A DNA stretch of 64,000 nucleotides from Apoda limacodes (GCA_946406115.1 OX291557.1:14664501-14728500); one strand, 5' to 3'. Shown: positions 11,941 to 24,840, counted from the stretch's first letter. The notes: a model not told the origin generated them from the letters alone. Made by a program: numbers and translations.

Positions 11941-12600
11941 TTGAAGTGAAAACTTCTTTAGTGGCTTTGTGCACTTTTTTTGGTATGGGTAAAAAATGTT
12001 AAACTCGCGTCAGGTCACGTGTCCTAATCGTGAAAATGCGTAAGACGGATGGAGAGTAGACAGCTGGCGCGGCGTAAAAGAGGGAGTATCGCCCTCTCTT
12101 TCTACGGCGCGGCGAAAATGTGTGCCTGCGCCTGCTGTTCCGTTTAGACGGCGCAGGGCGCTTGCGCGAATGGTCGTGTGTGTTTATGTTACAGCATTCT
12201 ACGCGCATCCATGAATGGTGACAGCTGATGGCTCGACCGTCTGTGTAGTGGCCATACTGCTGTGTATTCGTAAAATTCGTGTATATAAAGTGTTTAAAAT
12301 ATGGAAATTGAACAGAGTGCATCTTTGTCTTTGTAAAATACGGAAACCGTAATGCCACGCCTATTATAATTTTTATTTTTAGTATTCGCGATTATGAGTA
12401 GTACAGGGAAGTTGGATATGGAATTTTAATTCTATGACAGATTGCGATGTCAAATATACTACGTCAAAAAAGTAAATAAACAAACATTATTATTTCTTGA
12501 CAATGTCAAAGACATGTCTTGTGACATATTTGAGTGTTAAGCGCGAATCGTGTGTAAAGGTTTTCACTTCAGCCGGCACTCCCGGAGTGCAACTCGTTTT
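11941..12600 (+). repeat. Family B, unit 2 with 295-bp extra segment
   Basis: Same ends as unit 1 and directly abutting it. 12050-12344 is an extra GC-rich segment bounded by ACGGA on each side and absent from unit 3. It holds TATATAAAG at about 12281 followed by a very short open frame. Confidence 0.75.
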
Positions 12601-12960
12601 TTGAAGTGAAAACTTCTTTAGCGGCGTTGTGCACTTTTTTGTGATGGGTAAAAACTGTTAAACTCGCGTCAGGTCACGTGTCCTGATCGAAAATTCGTAA
12701 GACGGAAACCGTAATGCCACGCCTATTATAATTTTTATTTTTAGTATTCGCGATTATGAGTAGTACAGGGAGGTTGGATATGGAATTTTAATTCTACGAC
12801 AGATTGCGATGTCAAATATACTACGTCAAAAAAGTAAATAAACAAACATTATTATTTCTTGACAATGTCAAAGACATGTCTTGTGACATATTTGAGTGTT
12901 AAGCGCGAATCGTGTGTAAAGGTTTCCCTTCTGCCGGCACTCCCGGAGTGCAACTCGTTT
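12601..12960 (+). repeat. Family B, unit 3
   Basis: Directly abuts unit 2. From AACCGTAATG onward it is nearly identical to unit 2, and it contains a single ACGGA where unit 2 has the extra segment. Confidence 0.75.
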
Positions 12961-15075
12961 TTTTTTTTTTATTTAAAATACCTGTTTATACCAGAAATGT
13001 GGTTTAATACTACCGCGCTAAAATTAATTTAGTTAGATCATGACAAATTAAAAATAATTTATAATAGTCAGTGATTTTCATCAAAAATACTGGCTGGCAT
13101 TGTGGCGCTTGAAAAATTTTGCGCGTAAAAAGGAAAAAAAGGCGGGAAAACGTGATAAATGCAAATTCTTTTATACACGATCGAGCGATTCTAAAATTAA
13201 CCTTAAGTTACACCTGAATTTATTACAAGAGAGGCTCAAGCTGTTATGGAAAACCTTTTTTATATTTGGCATGTGTTAACTTTCCTCATTTTCGAAATGA
13301 AAAGTAGAATAATAGTAACTTCTTTTTCATATTTGGCTTGAGTTTACTTTCGTCATTTTCGAAATGGAAAGCAGAGTGTAATTCGGGTGTAGTTCAGACT
13401 CGAACTAAAATATCTCGTCAGAAATGGGTGCCTTTTATCCCGTGCTGTTTTGACCAGTGTACGTCGTCGTACATAGACATATAACACTATTGAAGCACAC
13501 AAAGAGACACGGTTCCGCGTCCGATAGGCGCTAGCACGTGGCCGCACGATCGGTTTTTTGTCAGTATAAAATTCAAATATTTATTTATAACTATTAAATT
13601 AGCAAATTAACTCAGTGATATTAATAAATATTTTATGAAATAAGAATAAAGAGAATATCACTCTTAGTTTTCTAAACAATTTAAATTAAAGCCCAAAAAT
13701 AGAGTGTCAGAATTATCATTATATTAGCAAAACTACTTTATTAAGGTTTAAACTATAACATATATTTTTTTCACGCAAAAAAGTATACTCAGGCCCGTAA
13801 CAAAATTAATCAAATTCTTGCAAACTTAACTCGTTTGCGTATGCCATCACCTTAACAATCTACTATTAGAAATTTTTTATTAGTTTATTTTTTATATACA
13901 ACCTAGATAAAAAGGAAATTGAGTGCAATTTCCTACCGTTTCAAGGGTATACGTATTAATCTGGTTACAAATAGGCACGGCAGTTACGACATCCACTGTA
14001 TGTTTTTTAAATACATACAGTTAATGTCTTATATATAATACTTATATACGTACTCTTACGTATATACTTATATATGTATATACGTTAAGTACTTAATTAA
14101 CGTAACTGTAACAATAAGTATAATGGCCTTAGATGACGACATCGTATTATAAAGTTACGTCACAAATAGGGTTGCCTACCGTGTTCTAAAATAAAGTATT
14201 GTACACTAATTCAGGTAGCTGTGCTTTACAATTTACAACACTAATAAAGTACACAAAAATACTCTATTAACGTTAACTATGACTTTTCACCATTATCAAT
14301 GCGTTATTAATTGATTTCATTATATACCTTTGCCTCTTGAGATCAGATAAACACAATAATCCTGGTAATAAACTCTAATTGAAAAAAAAACATTTATTTG
14401 AACTATGAACACAGCTTATAAATAAACAAATCAGGTATAAAAAGGAATTGTTAAACCTAAGTACTTACTTACTGTAGCTATACTAGCTATGCAATGCCAA
14501 AAAGGCTTCTCACTCAGCATTACGCTCTGTGACCAATAGTCACAACACTGATTTTCAGTGAGAACCTTTCGCGGTCAATGGATGGTCAATCATAAATATG
14601 CTTCCTACCTAAATAATAATAATAAAGTGTACAAATAAATATTCTACTACATATATAAAAAAACTTAAGCCGTTTTCGGCTAAATATACAGAAAATCGTA
14701 CCTTTCGGGCATAAAAAATGTCTTAAACGATTAAGAAGCACCCCTAACACACAAATGAAATGCAATTATCGGCGGAAACGATATTTTTTTGTATATTTTA
14801 CGTTTTTTGTATGGATTTTTTGAAATATTTCGCTGGGTATGTACTAAACACACCCCCTGGCGGTTGCATTCGCTCCGCTCGGGTAAAACAAACATAATTA
14901 TAATTATTTTAAAATAAACTCATCATGTTATGAATTGAAATAAAATTAAAAAAAGTAAGTAATTGCTTCCATTTCTGCTGTCGGTATATCATCACATCAA
15001 ACAAACCAATATATGTGGGCAGCAACCTGTTAAGATAAGCATGGACATAGTAACCTAGTGCAAATAAACAATGTG
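12961..15075. other. Non-coding stretch
   Basis: AT-rich. 13263-13400 contains a diverged tandem duplication of about 68 bp (TATTTGGC, then TCATTTTCGAAATG). 14020-14100 is TA-rich simple sequence. No gene. Confidence 0.4.
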
Positions 15076-15155
15076 TTTTTTTTTATACCACTAAGGTGGC
15101 TAACAAGCACACGGTCCGCCTGATGGTAAGCGGTTACGGTGGCCTATGAACGCCT
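15076..15155 (+). repeat. Interspersed repeat family A
   Basis: TTTTTATACCACTAAGGTGG and GTCCGCCTGATGGTAAGCGG, clear matches to the copies at 4718, 29288 and 51700. Confidence 0.6.
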
Positions 15156-15644
15156 GAAATGATGCAGACTAATGGCCAAGATAGTAAATTAAATATGAAG
15201 AGGCACGAGTTTCATATTAATCTATCTCTGGCAAATGATAATTTTTCATACAAATAGCTCGGCTATTGAGTATTAACTATACCAAATAATAAAACTGAAA
15301 AATTCAATTTCCTACGAGCATCCATTTTGAACAGCTTATGAACATTGAGATAAGGAGTGACATGGGTTCTTGGAGAGATAGGAAAACTAAAACGGGCCCA
15401 GGCATTTATATACTCAATATATATTAAACGATACTCTTATTTATGAATATGTAGATCTTTATTGAAGCGGTCTGAAGCTAGGTATACTTTATTTAATCTA
15501 AAAAGGTATTTCCAGATATCTCAATCAAACATCAAACTTATAATGAAGACGAAATGTTTGTGTTTTACGTAACTATTGACAAAACTATGCCTTGCGTGTG
15601 TTATACTACGTTACTTTGCTATTCCATTACAAACATATTTATGA

Positions 15645-16200
15645 CTAGCTTTTACTAGCGGCTCCACCCGCCCTAAATTTGCCTTTTGGCGTGGGATTCC
15701 TACGGTAAGTCCTTGATATAAGCTATAGAAAACTTCTTTATCGTTTCAAGTAGAAAGCGGTTATAGTTATTCTTGCCAAAACTTAATTTTTTCAATTTTA
15801 TCTTATTGCCTTACAGAGCGTATGTAACGGGCAATGAATAATACATCCCCGATTCTCAATTATTTAACAGTTGACTATAGAGTTTAGAAGCCACAAGGTT
15901 AGGCGTTCGCCTCTTGTACAAAATAGGAGCAATTCTAGGCTGAAATATATATATATATATATTTAACGCGAAAAAACGATTCATTCTACGGACCTACCAA
16001 AAAAGCATTAGTGAAGTTATTCTTAAAAAACCGGTCAACTGCGCCATTTAAAAAAAAAAAAATATTTTCATTACACTTCTGTTTTTGGGTCACAGAAATT
16101 GATATATGTACTAGATATTAACTTAATCGGTCCAGTAGATTCGGAGCAAATTGGCTGTGTGTGACAGTAGACGGACAGACAGACACACAAGTTATCATAA
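15645..16200 (-). repeat. Helitron-like repeat
   Basis: Read on minus it ends in GGGCGGGTGGAGCCGCTAGT and AAAAGCTAG. The opposite end carries the usual GTCCGTCTACTGTCACAC stretch. Internal parts are diverged. Confidence 0.4.
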
Positions 16201-16204
16201 AAGT

Positions 16205-17030
16205 TACAAAATACAAATACAACAAACTTTATTTAGTACTGGGAACAGAAGTAGGTAATACAATCAAATAATACAATAATATAACATATAAGACTTATTT
16301 TTACGTGGTGTATATGTATGCGTTAGTGTATGTGGTGTGTGTGTGTGTGTGTGTTTGGTGTGTGTATGTGTGATGTTGGGTGTGTGTTAGTGGAAGCATA
16401 GAAAGAAGAAATCATAATTATTTTAACTCCAGTTATGAATTAAGTAAATTTTCTGTTTCAGTGTACGTGAGAGTTTTAAGCCAGTTTCCGAGAGTAATTT
16501 TACAATCTCGAAGTGTCCTAGGAAAAATATCTAAAATTTTATTTACATTATTGTACAATGCTGGAGCAAAATAATAGTAATGTCGTAAAACATCTAACTT
16601 TCTAAATTCTATTTTACAAACCTTGTGGCCTTTCGTTTGGTAGAAAGTAAAGGGTTGTAAGGCAATTGTGATTGTTTTCGAAGCAATACGTGAAGAATGA
16701 ACAGTTGTCTGACCGTTAAAAGGCCAGTTAAGGTATAAAGTTCTGTCGTAGGAAAACGGACACGCTTAAAAGTCATCACTTTTAGAACCAATCTTTGAGC
16801 TCTTTCCAAGCGTAAAGAATGAGTTTTTGTTGAGTTACCCCACGCCGTAATGCAGTATGTCAGAACTGATTGTCCTAGTGAGTAATATACAGTTTTTAGG
16901 CTAGGAAAGTCCATTACTGTTCTAAGGTTTTTAAAAACATAAGTAAGTTTTCTGACCCTTGAAATGGTGACTTTGATGTGTTCATTCCAAGATAATTTAC
17001 TCTCCAACCAAACCCCTAGTGTAAATTAGT
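16205..17030 (-). pseudogene. 3' part of a CR1/Jockey-type LINE
   Basis: A 132-residue frame at 16609-17007 reads LSWNEHIKVTISRVRKLTYV and VYYSLGQSVLTYCITAWGNS, then LERAQRLVLKVMTF. These are the conserved thumb and C-terminal region of non-LTR reverse transcriptases. The N-terminal part is absent. 16330-16390 contains a TG-rich run inside its untranslated tail. Confidence 0.75.
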
Positions 17031-18662
17031 AATTTTAGGCTCAGGGTTGATTGGTCTAAAGACGAAGTTAAAAGGCAACAGCCGAATTCCTTATATCACA
17101 TTTAATTAGTCGATACAATAGCACAACCAATACAGAGGGTATGTGTTGCTCGCTTCTCTAATAATGTCGAACTGTCGAGTCGATCAAGTCTTGTAGCTAT
17201 GCAAGCAACACAACCCCTCACCTCATGTTTTCCCAGCTTGCACATGTCCAGCTATCGACATGCCTTGTGCTGGCAAAATAAACGATGCCTTGTTACAACA
17301 TGTGCGCTTACGCGCCAAGGCAGAAAACATGTTATACAAAGAAAACATTAACTATACTACATACACAGACAATAAACAAACAAATAAGAAACTTAGGTAC
17401 CTAAACTTAGATTACAAATATTAGTTGTATAATAGGTAGGTCAGTTCGCATGAGTTTTCTATTTAAACTGTACGACCAAATAATACCTAACTTATACATA
17501 TTATTACACTTATAAAGTTACGCTAGTTTATACCTAAAGATCACGCTATCGTCGGCTAGTAGAGTCGTTAACACCTAGGTATTTTAAGTTTCAAGTTATG
17601 TTTGTGTGTACTTATTGTTGTAATTAAAATCAAAATAGATATTTCATGTTACTTTTTTAATTAGCTAATAATAAAGTGACGTAAGGTGACGTATAATAAT
17701 AAAGTGACGCATAACAATAAAGTGATGTATGGTGACGTATCATAATAAATGTAACAATAATAGTACAACGTGAGTATAACACAACAACCAGTTCACTATA
17801 TAGAAATTAGTAACTATTTCAAACTTAACCTCTCTTTGTATTATTTATTTGTATTGTTGTAATTCAAATTGTATTATTTAATGTTAATAATATGGCTTAT
17901 TACGGTAATCAATCAATAAATTAAGTAGGTTTCGAAGAAAACCTTCAAATCGTTAGAAAATACAAACAAATGCCTACAATGACATTCATAATATTAGTAC
18001 ATACCTGAGAACTACTTAAAAATTTTTTCTTAATTTTTAATTACAAAACATACTTAAAAGCTCTCTATAATAATCTACGAATGAAAACGAAAAAAGAAGA
18101 CTCAAAAACAGTGTGTGATAACAACTATTGATTGGTAGATCCTATCAAACACCTTTTGTACATGTAGATCGAAATAACAATGTATCTGATAAGCAAGTTT
18201 AGCGCACACAGTGCATTGCGTCAAACCTCAGCATGCAGCTTATTGTAACTTAGATTAAAAACAAAATTGTGAAATTAGTTTGATCATTTTTTACAGTAAC
18301 GTCTGTAATTAATTTGTACAACGAAATAGGCGCAATCTATGTTTAACAAAAAAAAAACATTTAAATTAGTCAGTGGTGAAATTAGAAGCAATTAAAGATG
18401 ATCGCTTAATGTTCACACGTGTGGTAAAATTGATTCTTTCCTTTGAATAATTGTGTTACGCTAAATTAGATAGGTGTAAGTATTTTGGTAAAATATGAAT
18501 AAATTACTACTTGGTAATTGCCTTGGAGATATGCGCTTTAAACTATTTAGTAGCATAGTATAGGAATAACAGTAAAGACGAAAAGATTGTAATAATGTAT
18601 GAAATTGTGGGTAGGCATCAAAGTTTCGTAACTGTTCAGAGGTAAAAGCCCAGAATAACGTG
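17031..18662. other. Non-coding stretch
   Basis: Contains short inverted motifs (TGTGTTGCTCGC near 17149 and GCAAGCAACACA near 17202) and a local repeat of GTGACGTA at 17675-17750. No gene. Confidence 0.4.
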
Positions 18663-18866
18663 TCAGTTGCTTGCACAATGGTATGCCAGCTACTTGCATG
18701 CCCTTAACTGTCGCGCGCATTTACACCCTGCGTTTTGCATGGCAAGCACTTGTAGCCGCCGTGTCGCCCTTACCGCACTTTGCTTGTCAAAAGTCAACTC
18801 AGCAGCTACGGGCATGCGAGTCAGCTACTTTGGTTTTGTTCAACCTACTAAGATGTTCATTCTAGG
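18663..18866. repeat. MITE-like inverted-repeat element
   Basis: CAGCTACTTGCATGCCC near 18690 faces GGGCATGCGAGTCAGCTAC near 18809. GC content is higher than in the flanks. No coding potential. Confidence 0.4.
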
Positions 18867-19088
18867 CTAAAGAGTTATAATGAATTTAAATGAATGGTTT
18901 TTGTGGGGATTTTACTTCTTTTTATAAACTATAGTTGCTGACAAGATAGGTCCAACTCTACGATCACTTCTTGTTTATATTTGTAAGTAATCAAGCGAAA
19001 AATAAAATCATGTTATCGCAAATACGAAATATTTAGTAAAGTATTGCCATATATTTTGGATAAAGTAATTTAGTAGCCGACTGTATTA

Positions 19089-19142
19089 ACATAATAATAA
19101 ATGCGAATGTTTATATCGGGCGAAGTCGCTGGCAAAAGCTAG
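19089..19142 (+). mobile_element. 54-bp Helitron-like remnant
   Basis: The usual 5' block (AATAATAAATGCGAATG) is joined directly to the usual 3' end (GGGCGAAGTCGCTGGCAAAA, then GCTAG). Confidence 0.5.
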
Positions 19143-21078
19143 TAATATTATAAAGATAACATCAGTTGTTTCTAAACCTCCAATATAAAAATTGTGAGTA
19201 AAACACTAAAATATGGATAATTACCTTATAATCATGTCTTTTACATTTAAATCCACACATTAATTTTAATTAAATACGTTGTTTTTTATACTTTATGATC
19301 TTAATCGGTCTTTTAAATAGAAGTTACATCTAAATCGATCCTAAAAATCCCATTTCAAGTTATTAAAAAGGTATAATTCGTGAAAAAATAATTTTTATTA
19401 AGTCGCTTATATATATATATATATATGTGTTTTTAGCCACGCAATGATTGCAGCATCTTGGTCCTCGAAGGTACTCAAATATTTACCACATTTTTTTTTT
19501 AAGTATAATTTCAAGTACACAGTTAATTTTTTGATGATGTCACAGTTTTAACGGCTTTATTCTCATTTTGAAACTGACATTCGCAACTAACTTCGTTTTA
19601 GATCTAGAACGCGATAGTCTAATGGATCGTCGTCAACACAATGCAGTTTCAGATCCCCACCGTCTCATTGGCATTATGATATGCCGTCTTATAAAGTTAA
19701 ATCACTTTTAATATGAACGATAAGCTTAGCCTGACTACAGTCACGCATTGTCCGTTAAGAATGTTCATTGCGGAGATTAGTTTCGAGATTGAAACTCAAA
19801 TGCTCTTTCTAAATTCACTTCGGTTGCACTCGTTGTGGTATCATAGCGCTATTACTTTTTATTACCTCCTTTTGAAACACTTTGTTTATCAATAAAAACT
19901 TTAATAAAACCCGTTCCTTACGCACCTCTTTGCTCTTTTGTGCACTTCTAGCCTATTTCCGTCTCTTTGAAAGACTGTCTATGCTCTATGTGCACCAGGT
20001 GCCTGAAAAGATCGATAGATCAAGCACATTGATATACATGCCTATTATTTACGCCTGACTACCAAGATACCCTACAAAAACACGATTTGGCCCGTAACCG
20101 CCAATACCTTTCATAGGATCGGTCGACTGGCGACCTTCTAGTGTATAGCACACATACCGATAAGATCTTGCCATTGGAAGTCAAGAGGATGAGCACGTAG
20201 CCAGGACAAAGCAAAACTATTTAATCAAGTTTGAAACGTACAAAATTTTACCTATTTTACGAACTAACTGAGGATTTGTCAAAATACGAGACCAGAAATC
20301 TGACAATGCATAAAAGTCGTAGTTGGACATTAAAGTTGGTGTCATGCAAGGCCCAGTGCTTTCTTTAACGTTTTTTCTGCAGCATTAAAGACATGTTGTC
20401 TATTGACTATATCCACACATATACACATAGCTACGTTTCTGAAGGGTCGGCAACGCGCGAGTGATACCCCTAGTGTTGCTTATTACGCAACAATCCTTCA
20501 TTCAGTTGTAGAAAAAAGTCACGAAGTACTTGTGTTAAAAATCAAGACTCTTTAATGACTCGAGGTGGACTTGCTCCTATTCAACCCAAGACAAATCAAC
20601 CTGTTCAGCACTGTAAAAACCACATTATCTCCAAGAGCATTAAGATCTCCAGCGATGTTCAGTTCCAGAATATCTAAAAGAGAAGGTAAATTTGGCTTCC
20701 AAGAAACTTAACATAGCGAAGAAGTATTTTTTTTTAATTCATAAGTCGTGGAGAAGGTTCTGCTGCCGCTGCCATCCTGACTGCCAGCTGACTAGGTGCA
20801 CCTAGATACAAGCTTCGCCCTTTTAATTTGGTTCGAAGCCTTGAAAATAGATAACAATCCCAAATTGCAAGCGGTTTTGCGGTCATTTCTCCCGGTCCTC
20901 TGCCTTTCGCATCCAACCACCACCAGCCCCCTTTTGTATGATAATTCGTCTTAAGAATTTGGTATTTGGCCTTTAGGTGAAAATTAAGATTTATGTGTTT
21001 CACCGTTTTTGAAGTATCATTTCCCTTGGGGGCAAAACAGGGGTTAAAAAATGTATGAAAATTCCGTGATTTTTAGGG
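19143..21078. other. Non-coding stretch
   Basis: 20438-20490 (GAAGGGTCGGCAACGCGCG, then GTGATACCCCTAGTGTTGC) is a family A fragment. An 89-residue minus frame at 20734-21003 has a WWWLDAKGRG stretch but no domain I recognise. Otherwise AT-rich. Confidence 0.4.
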
Positions 21079-21480
21079 TTCCGTACCTCAAATGGAAAAA
21101 AACGGAACCCTTATAGGATCACTTTGTTTTCCGTCTGTCAAGATCCTTTTTCTCAGAAACGCGTGGAGGTATCAAGCTAAAATTTATATCAAATACTCAG
21201 GTCTACTGTCCCTTGGAGCTGTGAAAAAATCAAACTTCTAAGCCAACGCAATCAAAGGATACAGCAGTTTATGCCGCAAATTTTCGAAACTCGCAAGGGA
21301 ATCAAAACCTACTTCCCGTGAACTCAGAATCTTGAAATTTGGTACGAAGCAACGTCTTATAGTACAGATAAAGGAAAAATTGCGAAAAAATATTTTAATA
21401 ATATACAACAACATATAATAAGTTTGCACGGAACCCTCGAAGCGCGAGCCAGACTCGCACTTGGCTGGTTTTTTTTTTAT
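21079..21480 (+). repeat. Interspersed repeat with GGTTCCGTACCTC start
   Basis: It starts GGGTTCCGTACCTC and ends near GCACGGAACCCTCGAAGCGC and GACTCGCACTTGGCTGG. A related but diverged copy lies at 44504-44775, and its end motif recurs at 29930-30090. It has no long open frame. Confidence 0.6.
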
Positions 21481-21645
21481 AAATAAAACCATAAGCAGTT
21501 AAAAGTTTTCTTTTTCCAATAGACCATGCGGCCGAAGTCACGGATAAATGATAGTGTAAGATAATGTAACAAGAAAATGACCGGAGCGCGGCGGCCACTT
21601 GGCAGTGGCGCAAGACAGCAGAAGTGTGCATTGCGGATTTAATAT

Positions 21646-21866
21646 AAAAAACTGGTTGCCTGTAAAGTCGGTATACGGGCGAAAGTTTTACGTGACAACT
21701 TGTGCCTTTCACTTTTTATGTCTGTCTCTCTCGCTCTTAGGCGGGCTAACCATGCCGCGTGCCTCTCACTCGCTCTCATTGTGAGCGCATAACGTGAGCG
21801 GAGCGTAACGCAGTTTCTTGAAGTGTCACCCGGCAAACCAATTTATAAGACGTTGTCACGTCAAAA
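21646..21866 (+). repeat. Repeat family C, copy 1
   Basis: AAAAACTGGTTGCCTGTAAA to ACGTTGTCACGTCAAAA. Nearly identical to the copies at 52197-52395 and 58804-59014 except for a 10-bp insertion (TAACCATGCC). TTTTACGTGACAAC and GTTGTCACGTCAAAA form inverted subterminal repeats. Confidence 0.75.
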
Positions 21867-23809
21867 TAATAAAACAATTTAAAATGTGTTCAAGTGCAGA
21901 AAACATTTACATTAAGTGTACTCTACTTAACATAAAAGCGGAAGAAAAGATACATGAAGGCAATCAAATTCATTTCATATTTTTTTAAAAGGCCTTACAT
22001 AGAGGTTCTGCCTCCGTATTCTACTCACTACTACTATTAAATAATGCCCGCACGGCTACTTTCTACCATTGCACCACTCACCATTGGCAGAAAGTTTATC
22101 CTTAAAACCAAAGAACTGAGAAGCTTTTCCATCGAAATCTTAGATCATGGAATCCATGTCGAGCTCATCCCTAGGGACTTTACAAAGGAAGGAGTGCTTA
22201 GATGTTTAGAGTGTAATGTCCGTCTTGGTGTTGCAAGTGTTTATAGGTGAGGCACTCAAAGCTTTTCACGAGTTTTAAAAATGGACAACATTAATTCATC
22301 ATCATAAGATGTATCTACATATTTGTGAACAGCCTCTCCAGCTTCTATAAAAAAATAACAGGCTCCACTGACGACCTTGCATGTTTTCTAATGTGCCCAT
22401 TGTCAGAGATACCAATCACAACTAGAACACAATAAAAGATATCTTATATAACAAATACTTACCAACTATTATGGCGTCAAACACTACTCAATAAATTTTT
22501 AGATCGACATCGACACAGAATTCCTTTATGTATGTATTGAACGAACTTGTGGGTTTCTCGAACTACTTTCGATATGTGTAGTTAATAATATTTTACCTTG
22601 TAAATTTATATTGCTACCGACAAAAAATACATGACACAATACTTCCCGGATATCGAAGCATTGCTGCCTGTAACATGATTTGCTTAAGCTGTGTACGTAA
22701 TAAAATACATCGATGTCCAACATTTACATAGATCTATCCACAAACACAAAACTTTTGTCGCACCGTGAAGGAAATTGTTATAAAACCTGACTGACCGAAA
22801 AAAAAAAGAGAATAAATATCTACAAATAAATAAATGTAACTGTAAAAGGTTGTAAGTTTGTATGAAAATCGATTAATGCTAAATGCATAAAATTGTTATT
22901 TGGCATGTAACTTGAAAATTAAGATACCCATGTAGAACAGGGGATGATAATTTGTATGAGAATTCAGATATTTTTGCAGGTTTAACCATGCTTTTTTTCT
23001 TCAAAAGTCTACTTTGACAAAGTCGCGGGAAAATGATAGTAAATAAATATATAGTCGTTTTGTTTAAGTATTTAATCTACGCAAAGGTTGTCGGAAAGAA
23101 ATTGCTTTAGATTTTTTATTGATTATTAGGTTTCATTTATTCTATTTATATCGTGCAGTTATATATATCTAGATACAGATACAGATTTTTATTCATAACA
23201 ATGTTACAGGTCATTACAAAATAGTTCTAAATAAAATATGGTATGTCAAAATATTCAATTTATATAGTCATGTTAAAAAATTATAACGAACATTTAAACC
23301 AAAATAATAATGATAAAAATTAACAGAATTGCTTTGCATTTACAGTGGCAGCTCCATCAATTCTTTGAAGTCATGAACTGCGTCTGCAAAAGCCAGCTAT
23401 TAATACTACTATTTAGTTAAAACGGTATGATTTGCTCATAAACTATATGAACACCTATTATACTATATACTAAACAAATTAGTCAATGCTCGACGGTAAC
23501 AAATCTATATCGGCAATCTGATAATTTCGTTGTGGTCACGGACTTTTGATCTCATGCTTTGCGCACACAACACAGACAGCTTTTAGGGTTGGCACAAACA
23601 GTGTCTTCATACTCAAATATTTAGCTTTATTTAAGAAACTTCGTTTAGGGTTTTAATACTCAAATTATTTTTAATAATTTTCTCCTTGTCTGCAACCTAT
23701 TATTTATGTGCAAAAATCATTTTAAGCAATCAAGATACATAGGTACCCTTATTGGCACCCTCTCGAGGCATTTCCCTAAATACTATAGAAAAGAATCATT
23801 GAATTAGTG
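21867..23809. other. Non-coding stretch
   Basis: AT-rich. A 68-residue plus frame at 22044-22250 has no recognised domain. 23160-23230 may be a LINE tail. No supported gene. Confidence 0.4.
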
Positions 23810-24840
23810 ACAGCAACACAAAAGTGGTGTTATTAACAGCAACACTTAACACCACTAGTGTTACAAGCGTGCATAAACTACGGTAGTTATGAAGGGCACG
23901 GTTCCCAACTTAGGGGTTGTCCCCCCAGATTTAGGGGGTAAATAAATGAGATGAGATTTTTTTAAGGATCTGAAATTTTTAGGGGTATTTCAGGGATTTT
24001 TTTGACTCTTTAATATTTTTAAATTGATAATATTAATATTTATTTCTTGACCTAGCGACTTATATCGACATCTAGTACGTAATTCTACAACCACTCTGTG
24101 GTGACTGGCGGCAATACTGGCGCCACTGGCGGTCATTTTATTGTCTGTGTATACATATGGCGGTTATTGTTGTGTATAAGTCTATATTTTTTTTAACTTG
24201 AACGTATGTTTGACATTAGCTTATATCAGATAGGATACCGCCAAATAAAAATAGGTTAAGGATATTACATATATATATTTTTTACGGAGACAACTCAATA
24301 ATCAAGGCGATTTTAGGGGTTTTTGACACAAACTTTAGGGATAAATATTTTTGAGAGTTGGTAACACTGATGAACGGCAACATGTGAGTAATGCCACTAG
24401 TGTTACAATCGTGTATATGCAACATTATTTTTAAACGACAACACGTGAGTAATGGTTTAGAACAGTACATAGGCTACAGTAATTTATTAACGGCAATGCG
24501 TAATTAATAGGTACCAGTGATTTACAAGCGTACATAGGCTACGGTAATTATTAACTGCAACTGTTAACAACGCTGGTGTTACAAGCGTAAGCTATGTTAA
24601 TTATTAACGGCAACACGTGAGTAATTACAATAAAATGTAAAGAAATTTAATGTCGCAAAAGGATACAATACCTTTCACTATTTATTATAATTAAGGAAAT
24701 GGCACGCAAAAAATAAAAAACTTATATTAACACGCGAGTAATACCGAGCGTCCATAGGCTACGGTAATTATTAAAGGAACGCGTAAGTAATAACAACAGC
24801 GCCCACAATTTAGGCTACGGTAGCCACTTATAATCAGTCA
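23810..24840 (+). repeat. Degenerate satellite, unit about 55-64 bp
   Basis: The phrase AACGGCAACACGTGAGTAAT, then ACTAGTGTTACAAGCGT and CATAGGCTACGGTAATTATT, recurs at about 24373, 24434, 24489, 24553, 24607 and 24740, with one unit before 23897. The array is interrupted by a separate element at 23897-24369. Confidence 0.65.
23897..24369. mobile_element. hAT-like MITE inserted in the satellite
   Basis: The ends CACGGTTCCCAACTT and AGTTGGTAACACTG are imperfect inverted repeats. The flanks ATGAAGGG (23889-23896) and ATGAACGG (24370-24377) look like an 8-bp target duplication with one change. No transposase is present. Confidence 0.6.

Noticed and set aside
11999..12358. 119-residue minus frame in the family B array
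   Set aside because: It spans a repeat unit and its inserted cassette, is Arg-rich from GC-rich DNA and has no recognised domain.
20734..21003. 89-residue minus frame with a WWWLDAKGRG stretch
   Set aside because: Possible repeat-derived peptide; no family recognised and no promoter or poly(A) context.
21395..21836. Overlapping frames at 21.4-21.8 kb on both strands
   Set aside because: They fall in the family C repeat and the repeat before it.
23810..24840. CRISPR-like array
   Set aside because: Eukaryotic context, diverged units of variable length without distinct spacers; a degenerate satellite fits better.
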